Source: Dongia deserti
GTDB taxonomy: Bacteria; Pseudomonadota; Alphaproteobacteria; Dongiales; Dongiaceae
NCBI RefSeq assembly: GCF_003574735.1
Contig: NZ_QORW01000002.1
Coordinates: 310,001 to 374,000, forward strand
DNA length: 64,000 nt
Direction of reading: 5' to 3'
Below are positions 25,613 through 36,077 of this stretch, piece after piece (within the stretch, counting starts at the first letter, position 1; each line of letters starts with the position of its first letter). The notes under the pieces were generated by a model that worked only from the letters and a program-made list of their open reading frames with translations, did not search any database and was not told the DNA's origin. Position numbers and translations under genes: made by a program.

Positions 25613-26234
25613 ATGCCTACCTTCCGTTACGAGATCTCGCTGGGTCGCAAGTCGGGGGCCGTGATTTGCGGCGTCGATGAGGCGGGGCGTGGGCCGTTGG
25701 CGGGGCCGGTCGTGGCCTGCGCGGCGATCCTGCCGCTGAGCGGAATCTCGACGCGGCTGCTCGGCGCGCTCGATGATTCGAAGCGCCTCAGCGCCGAGGT
25801 GCGCGAAGCGGTCGCCATCAAGCTGCGCGCGAAGGCGATCTATGCGCTGGGCGAGGCGAGCGTCGAGGAGATCGACCGCTTCAACATCCTGCGTGCCACC
25901 TTCATGGCAATGCGCCGCGCGTTCGAGAAGCTGCCCATCCAGCCCTGCCATGCGATCATCGACGGCAACATGAAGCCGGGCCTGCCCTGCGCGGAGACCA
26001 CCGTCGTCGAGGGCGACCATCTTTCCTATTCCATTGCCGCCGCCTCTATTCTCGCGAAAGTCGAGCGCGACAAGATGATGCGGGAGCTGGCACCCGCCTA
26101 CCCAATATATGGGTGGGAAACCAATGTCGGCTACGGCACGCCGGAGCATCGCGCGGCAATCGATGCCTATGGCCTGACCCCGCATCACCGCGTGTCATTT
26201 CGACCAGTTTATGAGCAACTATCTCTAATCGACT

Positions 26235-26236
<2 letters not shown>
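25613..26236 (+). CDS. rnhB: Ribonuclease HII
   Basis: The 207-residue protein is RNase HII, which nicks RNA-DNA hybrids and removes misincorporated ribonucleotides. The signature CGVDEAGRGPLAGPVVACAA gives Asp22 and Glu23; the further acid is in HAIIDGNMKPGLPC, and ASILAKVERDKMM is conserved. Length is normal. It lies 79 bases before ccrM in the same direction, a pairing often seen in Alphaproteobacteria, and immediately after the AT-rich island, where composition returns to high G+C. Confidence 0.96.
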
Positions 26237-27430
<1,194 letters not shown>

Positions 27431-27447
27431 ACTGAGGGTCCCACCTA

Positions 27448-27484
27448 GGCGCGGCGGGTCCCCGACCCCGTCGCGCCGCTTTTT
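27448..27484 (+). terminator. Rho-independent terminator after ccrM
   Basis: GGCGCGGCGGG (27448-27458) pairs with CCCGTCGCGCC (27467-27477), eleven pairs including one G-T, with an eight-base loop and then GC and five T. It begins 17 bases after the ccrM stop. Confidence 0.85.
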
Positions 27485-27513
27485 CCAGGCTCACGCCGAC
27501 CTCTCTGCCTCTC

Positions 27514-27604
27514 CTATCGTCACTTCGGCATCCGAGCCGGGGTCCAAGCGCTTGGCGCCAAACCCATCCATGGATCCCGGATCGCGCCACTGCGTGGCAA
27601 CCTG
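27514..27604. repeat. Decayed REP/RIME-like palindrome pair
   Basis: CATCCGAGCCGGGGTCC (27529-27545) and CATGGATCCCGGATCG (27569-27584) resemble the arms of the pairs at 53.8 and 57.4 kb but are diverged. The remainder of the gap between ccrM and the next gene has nothing else I can identify. Confidence 0.4.
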
Positions 27605-27724
27605 ACGGCTTGCTGACCGCGCCCTCACGCATTCGTGTCCTGCTGTGAGCGCCTTGTCCGTAGCGCATCTGCAACTTCAGGGGTTTCATAAGGCAGCGCG
27701 GATCACCAACCTGGGAGATAACCC

Positions 27725-27970
27725 ATGAAAAAGCTGATCACAGCGATCGCCTTGACCGTCTTCATGGCGGGCAGCGCCTTCGCGAACTCATGCCCCATGC
27801 ATGTGAAGGCGATCGACGAAGCGCTCGCCACCTCCACCGCCAGCGAAGACGTGAAGGCCCAGGCCCAGGCGCTGCGCGACGAAGGCCAGGCACTGCACGA
27901 AGCCGGCAACCACGCCGAAAGCATGGCCAAGCTCCAAGAAGCCGAGCAGCTGCTCGGCATCGGGATGTAA
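27725..27970 (+). CDS. Small secreted helical protein
   Basis: The 81-residue protein has a classic signal peptide (MKKLITAIALTVFMAGSAFA) with cleavage before NSCPMHVKAIDEAL. The mature 60 residues are mostly helical and rich in Ala, Gln and Glu. The CPMH at the mature N-terminus could bind a metal ion such as copper, but this is only suggestive. AACCTGGGAG lies upstream of the ATG. It has no obvious partner; function is unknown. Confidence 0.75.
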   Translation: MKKLITAIALTVFMAGSAFANSCPMHVKAIDEALATSTASEDVKAQAQALRDEGQALHEAGNHAESMAKLQEAEQLLGIGM

Positions 27971-28018
27971 GGCGGCACGCAGCCCCTCACCACCTTCTCT
28001 TCCTGTCACGCAGTTCTG

Positions 28019-28114
28019 CCCCCCTCCCCCATGTGGGGGAGGGCCGGGGTGGCGGGAAGCCGCGCCTCGCTGCCAGACAATCTTCGCTCGCTTCCCCTCC
28101 CATGGTGGGGAGGA
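28019..28114. repeat. CCCTCCCC/GGGGAGGG palindromic element, copy 2
   Basis: It opens with CCCCCTCCCCCATGTGGGGG, passes through a core (GGGAAGCCGCGCCTCGCTGC, then CAGACAATCTTCGCTCGC) shared with copy 1 in the opposite orientation, and ends with CCCCTCCCATGGTGGGGAGG. It lies between convergent genes and ends ten bases before the radical SAM stop. Confidence 0.85.
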
Positions 28115-28123
28115 GATAGGTCA

Positions 28124-29080
28124 CTACGCCGCGCCGGCGGCGCCCTTCACGCGCCTGGCGATCGCGGCGAGCGGATGCCGGCGGGCCCACTGACGCTCGG
28201 CGCGGGCGGTGAACTTTTCGCAGAAATAGAAACAGTGGCTGCGGTCGCAGGGCCTGGCCTTGCTCTTGAGGTGCAGCGTGCCGGCGAGCACGTTGCCCAT
28301 GGTTGCGCCGCCGCCGCAGCGCACCACCTCGCCGGCGGGGTCGATCGCTACGAACTCCTTCCCAGCGCTGCACAGCCGGCCCCGATAATCCGGGTTCCGC
28401 TCCAGATGCGCGCGCCCCAGCGTCGGGTCGATGCTCGGCCGCTCACGCGTGCCGCCGAACAGGCGCGGATTGGCGCGCTCCGCCGCCAGCGAATGGCGGC
28501 GGAACAAGGCGCGCTCCTCCGCGGTGTAGCTGTCGGGGTAGCGCCGGCCCGCCTGCTCGCCTTGCATCAGCTTGGGGAAGGGCACGAGGCCGACCGGCTT
28601 GAGCGAGTCCACGATCGCATCGAAACGATGAAGGACCTCCGGCGTCGCCACCACCGTCACCATCAGCGGGAAGCCGCGCTCAAGCAGCGCCGCTGCGTGC
28701 CGCACAAACAGGTCGTGGCCGTTGCGCCGCGCGCGCTCGGCCGGATGCAGCCCGGCATTGATGAAGCTGACGCGCGCCGGATCGACGCGCTCCGCAAAGT
28801 CCAGGACAGTGGGCCCGGTCAGGTTGCTGTTGAGCGAGAGGACGTGGCGCTCGGCCAGCAGTGCCGTCAGCCGGGCGAAGTCGGGATAGTGGGTCGGCTC
28901 GCCGCCCGTGATGTGGAGAAGCCAGGTCAGGCCGGTGCGGTCGAACGCGGCGCGCCATTCGGCCGGGCTCGCGAGCACCTGCACCTTCTGGCCCAGGAAC
29001 ATCTCGTCCAGGAAGCAGTAGTCGCATCGGTAGTTGCAGGTGGTGAAGAGCAGCCAATCGGCTTCTATGTCATGCTTCAT
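28124..29080 (-). CDS. Radical SAM protein with extra C-terminal cysteines
   Basis: The 318-residue protein has the radical SAM cluster motif CNYRCDYC (C-x3-C-x2-C) near residue 15 and the SAM-binding ITGGEPTHYPDF. The C-terminal part has a SPASM-like set of cysteines (RLCSAGKEFVAIDPAGEVVR, then VRCGGG and CDRSHCFYFCEKF), so it probably binds a second iron-sulfur cluster. It may modify a peptide or cofactor, but no precursor peptide gene is evident nearby. GGAG precedes the ATG. Copy 2 of the C-rich repeat follows. Confidence 0.85.
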   Translation of the reverse strand: MKHDIEADWLLFTTCNYRCDYCFLDEMFLGQKVQVLASPAEWRAAFDRTGLTWLLHITGGEPTHYPDFARLTALLAERHVLSLNSNLTGPTVLDFAERVDPARVSFINAGLHPAERARRNGHDLFVRHAAALLERGFPLMVTVVATPEVLHRFDAIVDSLKPVGLVPFPKLMQGEQAGRRYPDSYTAEERALFRRHSLAAERANPRLFGGTRERPSIDPTLGRAHLERNPDYRGRLCSAGKEFVAIDPAGEVVRCGGGATMGNVLAGTLHLKSKARPCDRSHCFYFCEKFTARAERQWARRHPLAAIARRVKGAAGAA

Positions 29081-29141
29081 GGCGGCCGGTCTCCGGCAGG
29101 TGGCCCACCACCAACGATAGCAGGATCGCCGGCGGGAGGGC

Positions 29142-29430
29142 TACTGCGCCGCTTGCTCCTGCGCAGCGCTGGCGAGCGCCAGCTTCGCGACCTTGCACTG
29201 TCGGAGCTGGATGTTCAGCCGGCGTCGCGCCGCTCGAACTTGGCGCAGAGCAGGGCGTCGCGTCGCCGGGGATCCTCTTCCGCGTAGGGCCGGCCCTCGA
29301 TGAGCGATCGATAGATGTCCTTGGTCTCTCGAACCTCCTGACCGAGAGGGGCGCGAATTCCTGCGCGAACCGGGCGACCACATCGAACGAAAAGGATTGC
29401 GGCTCGGTCGCGGCCGCTCATTTCGGCTGC
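29142..29430 (-). pseudogene. Decayed ORF followed by a copy of the mutY tail
   Basis: One frame reads EPQSFSFDVVARFAQEFAPL and another continues at once with GQEVRETKDIYRSLIEGRPY and AEEDPRRRDALLCAKFERRD then a stop at 29215; a single frameshift near 29345 would join them into a plausible protein end. I do not recognise the family. Downstream, 29142-29196 reads CKVAKLALASAAQEQAAQ before a stop, nearly the same as the mutY C-terminus (RKVAKLALASAVQNKRAAQ). No functional gene is evident, and the 357-base gap has no other feature. Confidence 0.45.
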
Positions 29431-29437
29431 GGCGCCC

Positions 29438-30520
29438 CTATTGAGCGGCGCGCTTGTTTTGCACCGCGCTTGCGAGGGCCAGCTTCGCGACCTTGCGCAT
29501 GACGCTGGGGAGAGCGACCGCGCCGAGCTGGTCGATTGCGACCCACTCCGTATCTTTGAGCGGCCGGCCCGCTACCCAGGCGCACGCGACCTGCAGCTCC
29601 AACGCGAAATGCGTGAACACGTGGCGCACCATCCCGTCACACCAGCGCCACTCAGCGGAAAGGGGCGCTTTGCGTAAAGCCGCGGTTTTGCCGAGCGGCT
29701 GGTCGGCCCATGCGGTGCCAGGCGGCTCCAGCATGCCGCCGAGCAGGCCGCTCGGCGGGCGGCGCCTCAATGCGACCTCGCCTCTCTCGTTCACGATCCA
29801 GAAGGCGGCGCCATAGCGCCGCGGCCGCTCTGCCTTGGGCGCCTTGCGAGGATAGGTCTCCTGGTCGCCTGCGGCGAACGCCGCGCAGTCGCCTCGCCAC
29901 GGACACAGCGAACAGGCCGGCTTCTGCGGCGTGCAGATCGTCGCGCCGAGATCCATGATCGCCTGGGCGTAATCGCCTGGCCGCTCCTTCGGCGTCAACT
30001 GCTCGGCCAGCGCCCACAGCTCCACCTTGGCCTTGGGCAGCGGCGTTTGCAGGCGATGGATGCGACTCACCACCCGCTCGACATTGCCGTCCAGAATGGT
30101 GGCGTGCCGGTCGAAGGCGATAGCAGCGATGGCGCCGGCGGTGTAGCGGCCGATGCCGGGCAATTCGCGTAATGCATCCTCGCCGTCGGGGAAGCGCCCG
30201 CCGTGCCGCTCCGTCACGATCACAGCGCATTTATGCAAATTGCGGGCACGCGCGTAATAACCGAGCCCCGCCCAGGCCGCCATCACGTCGTGGATGTCCG
30301 CCCTTGCCAGCTCTTCGACGGTCGGCCAGCGCTTCAGGAACGTCTCGTAATAGGGTTTGACCGCCGGCACCGTGGTCTGCTGCAGCATGATCTCGCTGAG
30401 CCAGACGTGGTACGGATCCGCTGTCACCCCCGGCCTGGCGCGCCACGGCAAGCTGCGCCGATGCCGGTCGTACCAGGCCAGCAGCTTTTGAGGCATTTGC
30501 GCGTCGTGCGTGGATTTCAT
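29438..30520 (-). CDS. mutY: A/G-specific adenine DNA glycosylase
   Basis: The 360-residue protein is MutY, which removes adenine opposite 8-oxoguanine. Glu43 in WLSEIMLQQTT and Asp144 in ATILDGNVERV are the catalytic residues; the helix-hairpin-helix is ELPGIGRYTAGAIA; the 4Fe-4S cluster is C196-x6-C203-x2-C206-x5-C212. A C-terminal MutT-like domain (YGAAFWIVNERGEVALRRRP) recognises 8-oxoG. The start is the ATG at 30518-30520; a second ATG eight codons later is possible. It is divergent from the DUF721 gene, 27 bases away. The last 19 residues are duplicated downstream. Confidence 0.95.
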   Translation of the reverse strand: MKSTHDAQMPQKLLAWYDRHRRSLPWRARPGVTADPYHVWLSEIMLQQTTVPAVKPYYETFLKRWPTVEELARADIHDVMAAWAGLGYYARARNLHKCAVIVTERHGGRFPDGEDALRELPGIGRYTAGAIAAIAFDRHATILDGNVERVVSRIHRLQTPLPKAKVELWALAEQLTPKERPGDYAQAIMDLGATICTPQKPACSLCPWRGDCAAFAAGDQETYPRKAPKAERPRRYGAAFWIVNERGEVALRRRPPSGLLGGMLEPPGTAWADQPLGKTAALRKAPLSAEWRWCDGMVRHVFTHFALELQVACAWVAGRPLKDTEWVAIDQLGAVALPSVMRKVAKLALASAVQNKRAAQ

Positions 30521-30547
30521 GGCGCCGTCACCATAGACTCCAAACCC

Positions 30548-31075
30548 ATGACCAAAAAGCCCAAGCCGACCGAGCCTGTGAAACCCGAACCGAAGCCGCG
30601 CCGCAACTATATGGTGGCATTGTCGGTGGAGGTGCCGGCGATCGCCAAGCAGGCGCTGGGCTCGCGCGGGTTTGCGGAGGCTGGCCTGTTCACCCATTGG
30701 GCGGAGATCGCCGGAGCGCAGCTGGCGGCTTCCAGCCTGCCCATCAAGGTCAGCTTTCCGCGCGGCAGGCGCGACGAAGGCACGCTGACGGTGCGTTGCG
30801 GCGGGGCGGCGGCGCTGGAATTGCAGCATCTCGCGCCCAGTATTCTCGAGCGCATCAACGGCCATTTCGGCTATCGCGCGGTGGCGCGCCTCAAGATCGA
30901 GCAGGGCGTGGTCTCGGCCCGCAAGGTCGCGATGCCACCGCCGCCCCTCACCCGCCTGGAACAGAACGAGGTCACGGAAGCGACGGCGCCGGTGGCCGAC
31001 CCGGACATCCGCGAGTCCCTGCAGCGACTCGGGGCCGCCATCCGCCGCCGCAACAAGGCTGGGAACGAGGCTTGA
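30548..31075 (+). CDS. DUF721 (DciA-like) protein
   Basis: The 175-residue protein has the DUF721 core: GFAEAGLFTHWAEIAGAQLA, then LTVRCGGAAALELQHLAPSI and LERINGHFGYRAVARLKIEQ. DciA proteins load the replicative helicase in bacteria that lack DnaC, and the family member in Alphaproteobacteria is commonly found near mutY and smc, as here. The N-terminus is Lys/Pro-rich (KKPKPTEPVKPEPKPRRN) and probably disordered. The longer open frame upstream overlaps mutY and is rejected. Helicase loading by this copy is inference. Confidence 0.85.
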   Translation: MTKKPKPTEPVKPEPKPRRNYMVALSVEVPAIAKQALGSRGFAEAGLFTHWAEIAGAQLAASSLPIKVSFPRGRRDEGTLTVRCGGAAALELQHLAPSILERINGHFGYRAVARLKIEQGVVSARKVAMPPPPLTRLEQNEVTEATAPVADPDIRESLQRLGAAIRRRNKAGNEA

Positions 31076-31214
31076 TTCTGCGCGACTCGGCGGATTCACA
31101 GAGCTGTCATACCATCGCGGTTGTCGCTGGTAGACGCGGGCTTGCGCGCCCCTGGGAATCCTGCCAAAACCCCGAGCCATCAGGGGCTTGGATCATGGCC
31201 TCCAGGAGTGATTG

Positions 31215-31886
31215 ATGAACAAAGGCGTATTGGTCGGACTGATCGTACTGGTCCTGGTTGCGGTCGGGGTCGGCGGCTGGTTCTACTATTCGAGCAAGAG
31301 CATCGGCGCGGGCAGTGCCGTTCCCGGCGATGTCAGCGAGAAGGCGCCCGCGGTGCCGACCGTTACGCCGGAGGACAAATTCCTCGGCAATGCCGACGCG
31401 CCGGTCACCATTGTCGAGTACTTCTCGCTCGGCTGCCCGCACTGCAAGAATTTCCACGAGAACATCCTGCCCAAGCTGAAGGCCGATTACATCGACACCG
31501 GCAAGGTGCGGCTGGTGTTCCGCGACTTCCCGCTGGACGGCGTGTCGTATGGTGCGGCGCTGCTGACCCGCTGCGTCAACGACCTCGCCTATTTCCCGAT
31601 GGTCGACACCCTGTTCCAGGAGCAGGACAAGTGGCACGTCCAGGGCGGGATCGAGCAGATCAGGACCATCGCCAAGTCCGCCGGCATTGACGATTCCACA
31701 TTCCAGGCCTGCCTCGATGACCCGGCCCGCAAGGAGAAGATCAAGGCGACGCAGGACGACGCGGTGAATACGCTCAAGGTCGATTCGACGCCGACCTTCT
31801 TCATCGATGACCGCGTGCTGAAAGGCGTGGGGGACTACGCGCCGTTCAAGGCGGCCATCGAAAACGCCTTGGCCGCCAAGCAGTAA
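31215..31886 (+). CDS. DsbA-family thiol:disulfide oxidoreductase
   Basis: The 223-residue protein has an N-terminal membrane anchor or signal (GVLVGLIVLVLVAVGVGGWF), a linker, and a DsbA-fold domain with the active site GCPHC (Cys74 and Cys77) and a cis-Pro in DSTPTFFIDD. The layout VTIVEYFSLGCPHCKNFHEN is typical of the DsbA/BdbD group that introduces disulfides in exported proteins. GGAG precedes the ATG. It is 30 bases upstream of smc, an arrangement often seen in Alphaproteobacteria; co-transcription is likely. Confidence 0.9.
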   Translation: MNKGVLVGLIVLVLVAVGVGGWFYYSSKSIGAGSAVPGDVSEKAPAVPTVTPEDKFLGNADAPVTIVEYFSLGCPHCKNFHENILPKLKADYIDTGKVRLVFRDFPLDGVSYGAALLTRCVNDLAYFPMVDTLFQEQDKWHVQGGIEQIRTIAKSAGIDDSTFQACLDDPARKEKIKATQDDAVNTLKVDSTPTFFIDDRVLKGVGDYAPFKAAIENALAAKQ

Positions 31887-31916
31887 GACGTTTCATCTCG
31901 GGGGATCGAGACCACC

Positions 31917-34900
31917 TTGGTTCAGTTCACCAAACTCCGCCTCACCGGCTTCAAGTCGTTCGTCGACCCGACAGATTTGATGATCGAGCCCGGCATGACG
32001 GGCATCGTCGGTCCCAATGGCTGCGGCAAGTCGAACCTCGTCGAGGCGCTGCGCTGGGTAATGGGCGAAACCTCCGCCAAGCGCATGCGCGGCAGCGAGA
32101 TGGACGACGTTATCTTCGCGGGCACCGGCACCCGCCCGGCGCGCAACGTCGCCGAGGTGCAGCTCTTCCTCGACAACGCCGACCGCAAGGTGCCGGCGCA
32201 GTTCAACGAGTACGACGAGCTCACGATCTCCCGCAAGATCGAGCGCGGCCAGGGTTCCGCCTATCGGATCAATGGCATGGAGACGCGCGCCAAGGACGTA
32301 CAGCTGCTGTTCGCCGACGCCGCGACGGGTGCCCATTCCACCGCCTTGGTGAGCCAGGGCCGCATCGGTGCCATCATCGCCGCCAAGCCGACCGACCGCC
32401 GTGCTCTACTCGAAGAAGCGGCCGGCATCACCGGCCTGCATTCGCGCCGTCATGAGGCGGAGCTGCGATTGAAGGCGGCCGAAGCCAATCTCGCTCGGCT
32501 CGACGACGTCATCGTCACGCTGGAAAGCCAGCTCGCAGTCCTCAAGAAACAAGCGCGGCAGGCCTCGCGCTACCGCAACCTGCAGGACCACATCCGCCGG
32601 CAGGAAGCGATCCTGTTCCACCTGCTGTGGACGGATGCCGAGGCGCGGCTGAAATCCGCCGAGGAAGCCTTGATGGCGTCCGAGAGCCTGGTGGTGTCCC
32701 TCACCTCCTCCGCGGCCGTTGCAGCGACGCGCCAGGGAGAGGCGGCTGCCGTCCTGCCCGGCCTGCGCCAGGCGGAAGCGGAAGCGGCGGCCGAGCTGCA
32801 GCGCCTCACGATTGCACGCGCGCAGCTCGATCAGGAGGAAGCGCGGGTCGCACAGCAACGCGCCGATGCCGACCGCCAGCTGGCTGACATCGCCGCCGAT
32901 ACCGAACGCGAGACCGCGCTTGCCGCCGACGCAGCCGAAGCCCAGGCGACGCTGAAGACGGAATCCGAGGAACTCGCCGAAGTCGCCGCGCGCGAAGCCG
33001 CCATCGCCGAGGAGGCCGCGCGCGCGGTCGAGGTGGCCGCCGCCGAGGTCGAGGAGACCGAGACCGAGCTTGCCAACCTCACGCAGAACGTCGCCGCGGG
33101 CGAAGCGCGGCAGTCGGCTCTGTCGCGCCGGCGCGATGAATTGGCGGTTCGCCTCGAGCGCCTGCGCCAGCGCATTGCCGACGCCAATGCCGAACGCGAC
33201 CGGTTGCAGGCCGAGATCGCTGCAGATGAATCGCTGAACGCCGCGCGTGCGGCAACCAACGACGCGGAGCACGCGCTGGAAGCGGCGCAAGGGGCCATGA
33301 GCATGGCCGAAGCGGCGCGCGAAAGCGCTGTCGACACCGAAGCCGCGGCGCGCGAGAAGCTGACCGCGGCGCAGTCTGCCCATACCTCTTTGAAAGCCGA
33401 GATCGACGCGCTGTCGGCGCTGTTCCAGGACAGCGATCAGCAGATCTGGCCGCCGTTGATCGACGCGCTCTCCGTCACGCCGGGCTACGAGGCAGCGCTG
33501 GGCGCGGCGCTCGGCGACGATTTGCAGGCTTCGGCCGATACCGGCGCACCGTTGCATTGGCGTGAGTTGGGCACTGATCCGTCGGCGCCGGCCCTGCCGT
33601 TCGGTGCGCGGCCTTTGTCGGATTTCGTGACCGGCAGCGCCGCCCTGCTCCGCCGCCTCTCCCAGGTTGGCGTTGTGGAGAACGAGGCGGGCTGTCGCGC
33701 GCTCGCGCTGCAACTGGCGCAGGGTCAGCGGCTGGTCGGACGTGACGGCTCGATGTGGCGCTGGGACGGTTTCACCATCCAGGCCGGCTCGCCGACCGCC
33801 GAAGTGCAGCGCATGCAACAGCGCAACCGACTCAAGGATGTGACCGCAGAGATGGAGGGCATCGCTGCCAACCTCTCGCGCGCCCATGCCGAATACGACC
33901 TTGCTAAGGCCGCCCTGTCGCAGGCTTCGGCCGATGAGCAGGCGAAGCGCCAGGAGCTGCAGGCCGCCTACCAGACGGCGCGCAACGCCCGCGAAGCGCT
34001 GACCCGTGCCGAGCAGGCGCTGAGCCAGGTGAATGCGAAGCTCACCGGCTTGCTGCAGTCGCTCGCCACGCTCGAGACCGATACCGCCGAAGCCGAGCAG
34101 CAGCTCGGTTCGACGGATGAAGAGATCGCCGGTTTGCCCGACCTGGGCGAAGCGCGCAACCGCATCGCCGAGCTGAAGCCGATCCTGACCGACCGGCGTG
34201 CGAAGCTGATCGAATGCCGCTCCACCGACGATCGCCTGCGCCGCGAGGCCCAGCAGCGCCAGCAGCGGCTGGAGCAGATCGAGCGCGAGCTTGGCTCCTG
34301 GGGCCAGCGCGCAGATGCGGCGGCGCGGCACCTCGAAGCGCTGGCGCAGCGCCGCGAGGCGATGGAAGCGGAGATCGCGCGCCTCGCCGCATTGCCCGAG
34401 CAGCTGGCACAGCAGCGCAACGAATTGCTGAGCCTGCTGTCCACTGCCGAGCAGGCGCGGCGCGATCGCGCCGACGAGCTGGCGGCGGCGGAGAACAGCC
34501 TCGCCGAAGCGGACCGTGCGCTGAAGAACGAAGAGCACCGCCTGGCCGAGATGCGCGAGAACAAGGTGCGCGCCGAATCCGCGGTCGAGCAGGCGCGCGA
34601 GGCCGAACAGTCGCTGACCGAGCGCATCCGTGAGCGCCTGGAATGCACGCCGGCGGACGTGCTGCCGCTGGCCGAGCTCGATCCCAGCGAGCCGCTGCCG
34701 GACAAGACCACGGTCGAGCAGAAGCTGCAGCGCCTGCTGCGCGAGCGGGAGAACATCGGCCCGGTCAACCTGCGCGCCGAGGTCGAATCCAACGAGCTGG
34801 ACCAGCAGCTGGCCGGCATGCAGACCGAGCGGTCGGACCTGGTCAATGCGATCGCGCGCCTGCGCCAGGGCATCAACAGCCTCAACCGCGAAGGGCGCGA

Positions 34901-35381
34901 GCGTTTGCTGGCGGCCTTCGAGCTGGTCAACCGCCATTTCGAGACGCTGTTCACCCGCCTGTTCGGCGGCGGCCGCGCGCATCTGACGCTGACCGAGGCG
35001 GAGGACCCGCTGGAAGCCGGCCTCGAGATCCTCGCCAGCCCGCCAGGCAAGAAGCTGCAGGTCATGTCGCTGCTGTCGGGCGGCGAGCAGGCGCTGACCG
35101 CCACCGCCCTGCTGTTCGCCGTGTTCCTGGTAAATCCGGCGCCGATCTGCGTGCTGGACGAGGTCGACGCGCCGCTGGACGACGCCAACGTCGAGCGCTT
35201 CTGCAATCTGGTCGACGAGCTCGGCCGCGCCGGCGACACCCGCTTCCTGGTCATCACGCACCATCGCCTGACCATGGCCCGCATGGACCGCCTGTTTGGC
35301 GTCACGATGTCCGAGCGCGGCGTCTCGCAACTGGTGTCGGTCGACCTACAGGATGCGCACGAGTTGAAGGCGGCGCAGTAG
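31917..35381 (+). CDS. smc: Chromosome segregation ATPase SMC
   Basis: The 1154-residue protein is a full-length SMC. The head has Walker A GPNGCGKSNLVEALRW, the signature LLSGGEQALTATALLF and Walker B ICVLDEVDAPLDDANVERFC. Two coiled-coil arms (about 165-490 and 650-1000, rich in Ala, Glu, Arg and Gln) flank a hinge around residues 500-640. SMC with ScpA/ScpB organises the chromosome and supports separation of replicated origins. The start is TTG at 31917, with GGGGGA upstream. No ScpA or ScpB gene is in this window. Confidence 0.97.
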   Translation: MVQFTKLRLTGFKSFVDPTDLMIEPGMTGIVGPNGCGKSNLVEALRWVMGETSAKRMRGSEMDDVIFAGTGTRPARNVAEVQLFLDNADRKVPAQFNEYDELTISRKIERGQGSAYRINGMETRAKDVQLLFADAATGAHSTALVSQGRIGAIIAAKPTDRRALLEEAAGITGLHSRRHEAELRLKAAEANLARLDDVIVTLESQLAVLKKQARQASRYRNLQDHIRRQEAILFHLLWTDAEARLKSAEEALMASESLVVSLTSSAAVAATRQGEAAAVLPGLRQAEAEAAAELQRLTIARAQLDQEEARVAQQRADADRQLADIAADTERETALAADAAEAQATLKTESEELAEVAAREAAIAEEAARAVEVAAAEVEETETELANLTQNVAAGEARQSALSRRRDELAVRLERLRQRIADANAERDRLQAEIAADESLNAARAATNDAEHALEAAQGAMSMAEAARESAVDTEAAAREKLTAAQSAHTSLKAEIDALSALFQDSDQQIWPPLIDALSVTPGYEAALGAALGDDLQASADTGAPLHWRELGTDPSAPALPFGARPLSDFVTGSAALLRRLSQVGVVENEAGCRALALQLAQGQRLVGRDGSMWRWDGFTIQAGSPTAEVQRMQQRNRLKDVTAEMEGIAANLSRAHAEYDLAKAALSQASADEQAKRQELQAAYQTARNAREALTRAEQALSQVNAKLTGLLQSLATLETDTAEAEQQLGSTDEEIAGLPDLGEARNRIAELKPILTDRRAKLIECRSTDDRLRREAQQRQQRLEQIERELGSWGQRADAAARHLEALAQRREAMEAEIARLAALPEQLAQQRNELLSLLSTAEQARRDRADELAAAENSLAEADRALKNEEHRLAEMRENKVRAESAVEQAREAEQSLTERIRERLECTPADVLPLAELDPSEPLPDKTTVEQKLQRLLRERENIGPVNLRAEVESNELDQQLAGMQTERSDLVNAIARLRQGINSLNREGRERLLAAFELVNRHFETLFTRLFGGGRAHLTLTEAEDPLEAGLEILASPPGKKLQVMSLLSGGEQALTATALLFAVFLVNPAPICVLDEVDAPLDDANVERFCNLVDELGRAGDTRFLVITHHRLTMARMDRLFGVTMSERGVSQLVSVDLQDAHELKAAQ

Positions 35382-35420
35382 GCGCTCTCCACGCCGGTTC
35401 TCACGCTCTTGGAGGCCACC

Positions 35421-36053
35421 ATGAGCGCAGTCGCGGACCATGCTCTCTATCGCCTGCGGCGAACACGGCGCGACGGCGTCCCGCCCAAGCACTATCGCGG
35501 CACCTGGGTGCTGAGTGACGAAGCGACAAAGCAGGTGCTTGCGACCTGCGAGCTCTTGGGTGTGGTGACATTCCGCGAGCACGCGATCGTTGATAGCAGC
35601 GGGCAGGTTTGGCGCCTCAAGGCTAACCGTGCCATCATGCCGTCGCGCTGGTTGCTCAGCGATCCGACGCAGTGTTTGGTGCTGCAGTTCCACCAGCAGA
35701 TTCTGCGCAAGTTCATCAATCCGTGGGGGCGGACCGGCCTTGTCCTGCTCGATCCGCATGGCAAGGAACTATTCCGTCTCCTCGATGGCAGCACCGGGCT
35801 GCTTGACCGGATATTCGGTCCACGCGTCCATGACTGGGTAATCATGGAGACGGGCCGGCCGGTTGCCAAAGTGGTCCGATTACCAAGGGAGCAAGAGGAA
35901 GCGAAACGACTGCTCGACTACGTGAACAAGCTGCTGGTGCGATCGGACCAGGGCTTCGCCAGCGAGGGTTCCGTGCACATCCTGCCACCCGCCGCGGCGC
36001 TCGCGCTGTTGATGCTGCTCAACGAGCTGACGGATTCATCTGCGGTGGCGTAG
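35421..36053 (+). CDS. LURP-one/scramblase-like beta protein
   Basis: The 210-residue protein has no signal peptide and is beta-strand rich, with RGTWVLSDEATKQVLATCEL, FREHAIVDSSGQVWRLKANR and TGLVLLDPHGKELFRLLDGS. This resembles the LURP-one-related/phospholipid scramblase-like barrel, though similarity is only by pattern. TTGGAGG is placed before the ATG at 35421. The gene lies 39 bases after smc and may be co-transcribed. No catalytic residue is evident; function is unknown. Confidence 0.6.
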   Translation: MSAVADHALYRLRRTRRDGVPPKHYRGTWVLSDEATKQVLATCELLGVVTFREHAIVDSSGQVWRLKANRAIMPSRWLLSDPTQCLVLQFHQQILRKFINPWGRTGLVLLDPHGKELFRLLDGSTGLLDRIFGPRVHDWVIMETGRPVAKVVRLPREQEEAKRLLDYVNKLLVRSDQGFASEGSVHILPPAAALALLMLLNELTDSSAVA

Positions 36054-36077
36054 GACAACGTCCGATGGCGTCCTTGA

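Noticed and set aside
30203-30547. N-terminal extension of the DUF721 gene by 115 residues
   Set aside because: It overlaps the beginning of mutY antisense and is not like the family; the ATG at 30548 fits better.
29536-31180. mutY frame extended to 31180
   Set aside because: The extension runs antisense through the DUF721 gene; MutY homology starts at the ATG at 30520.
32406-35330. Very long open frame (974 residues) on the minus strand opposite smc
   Set aside because: It is antisense to smc and arises from high G+C codon bias. Its translation is Arg/Leu/Gln-rich, with no domain.
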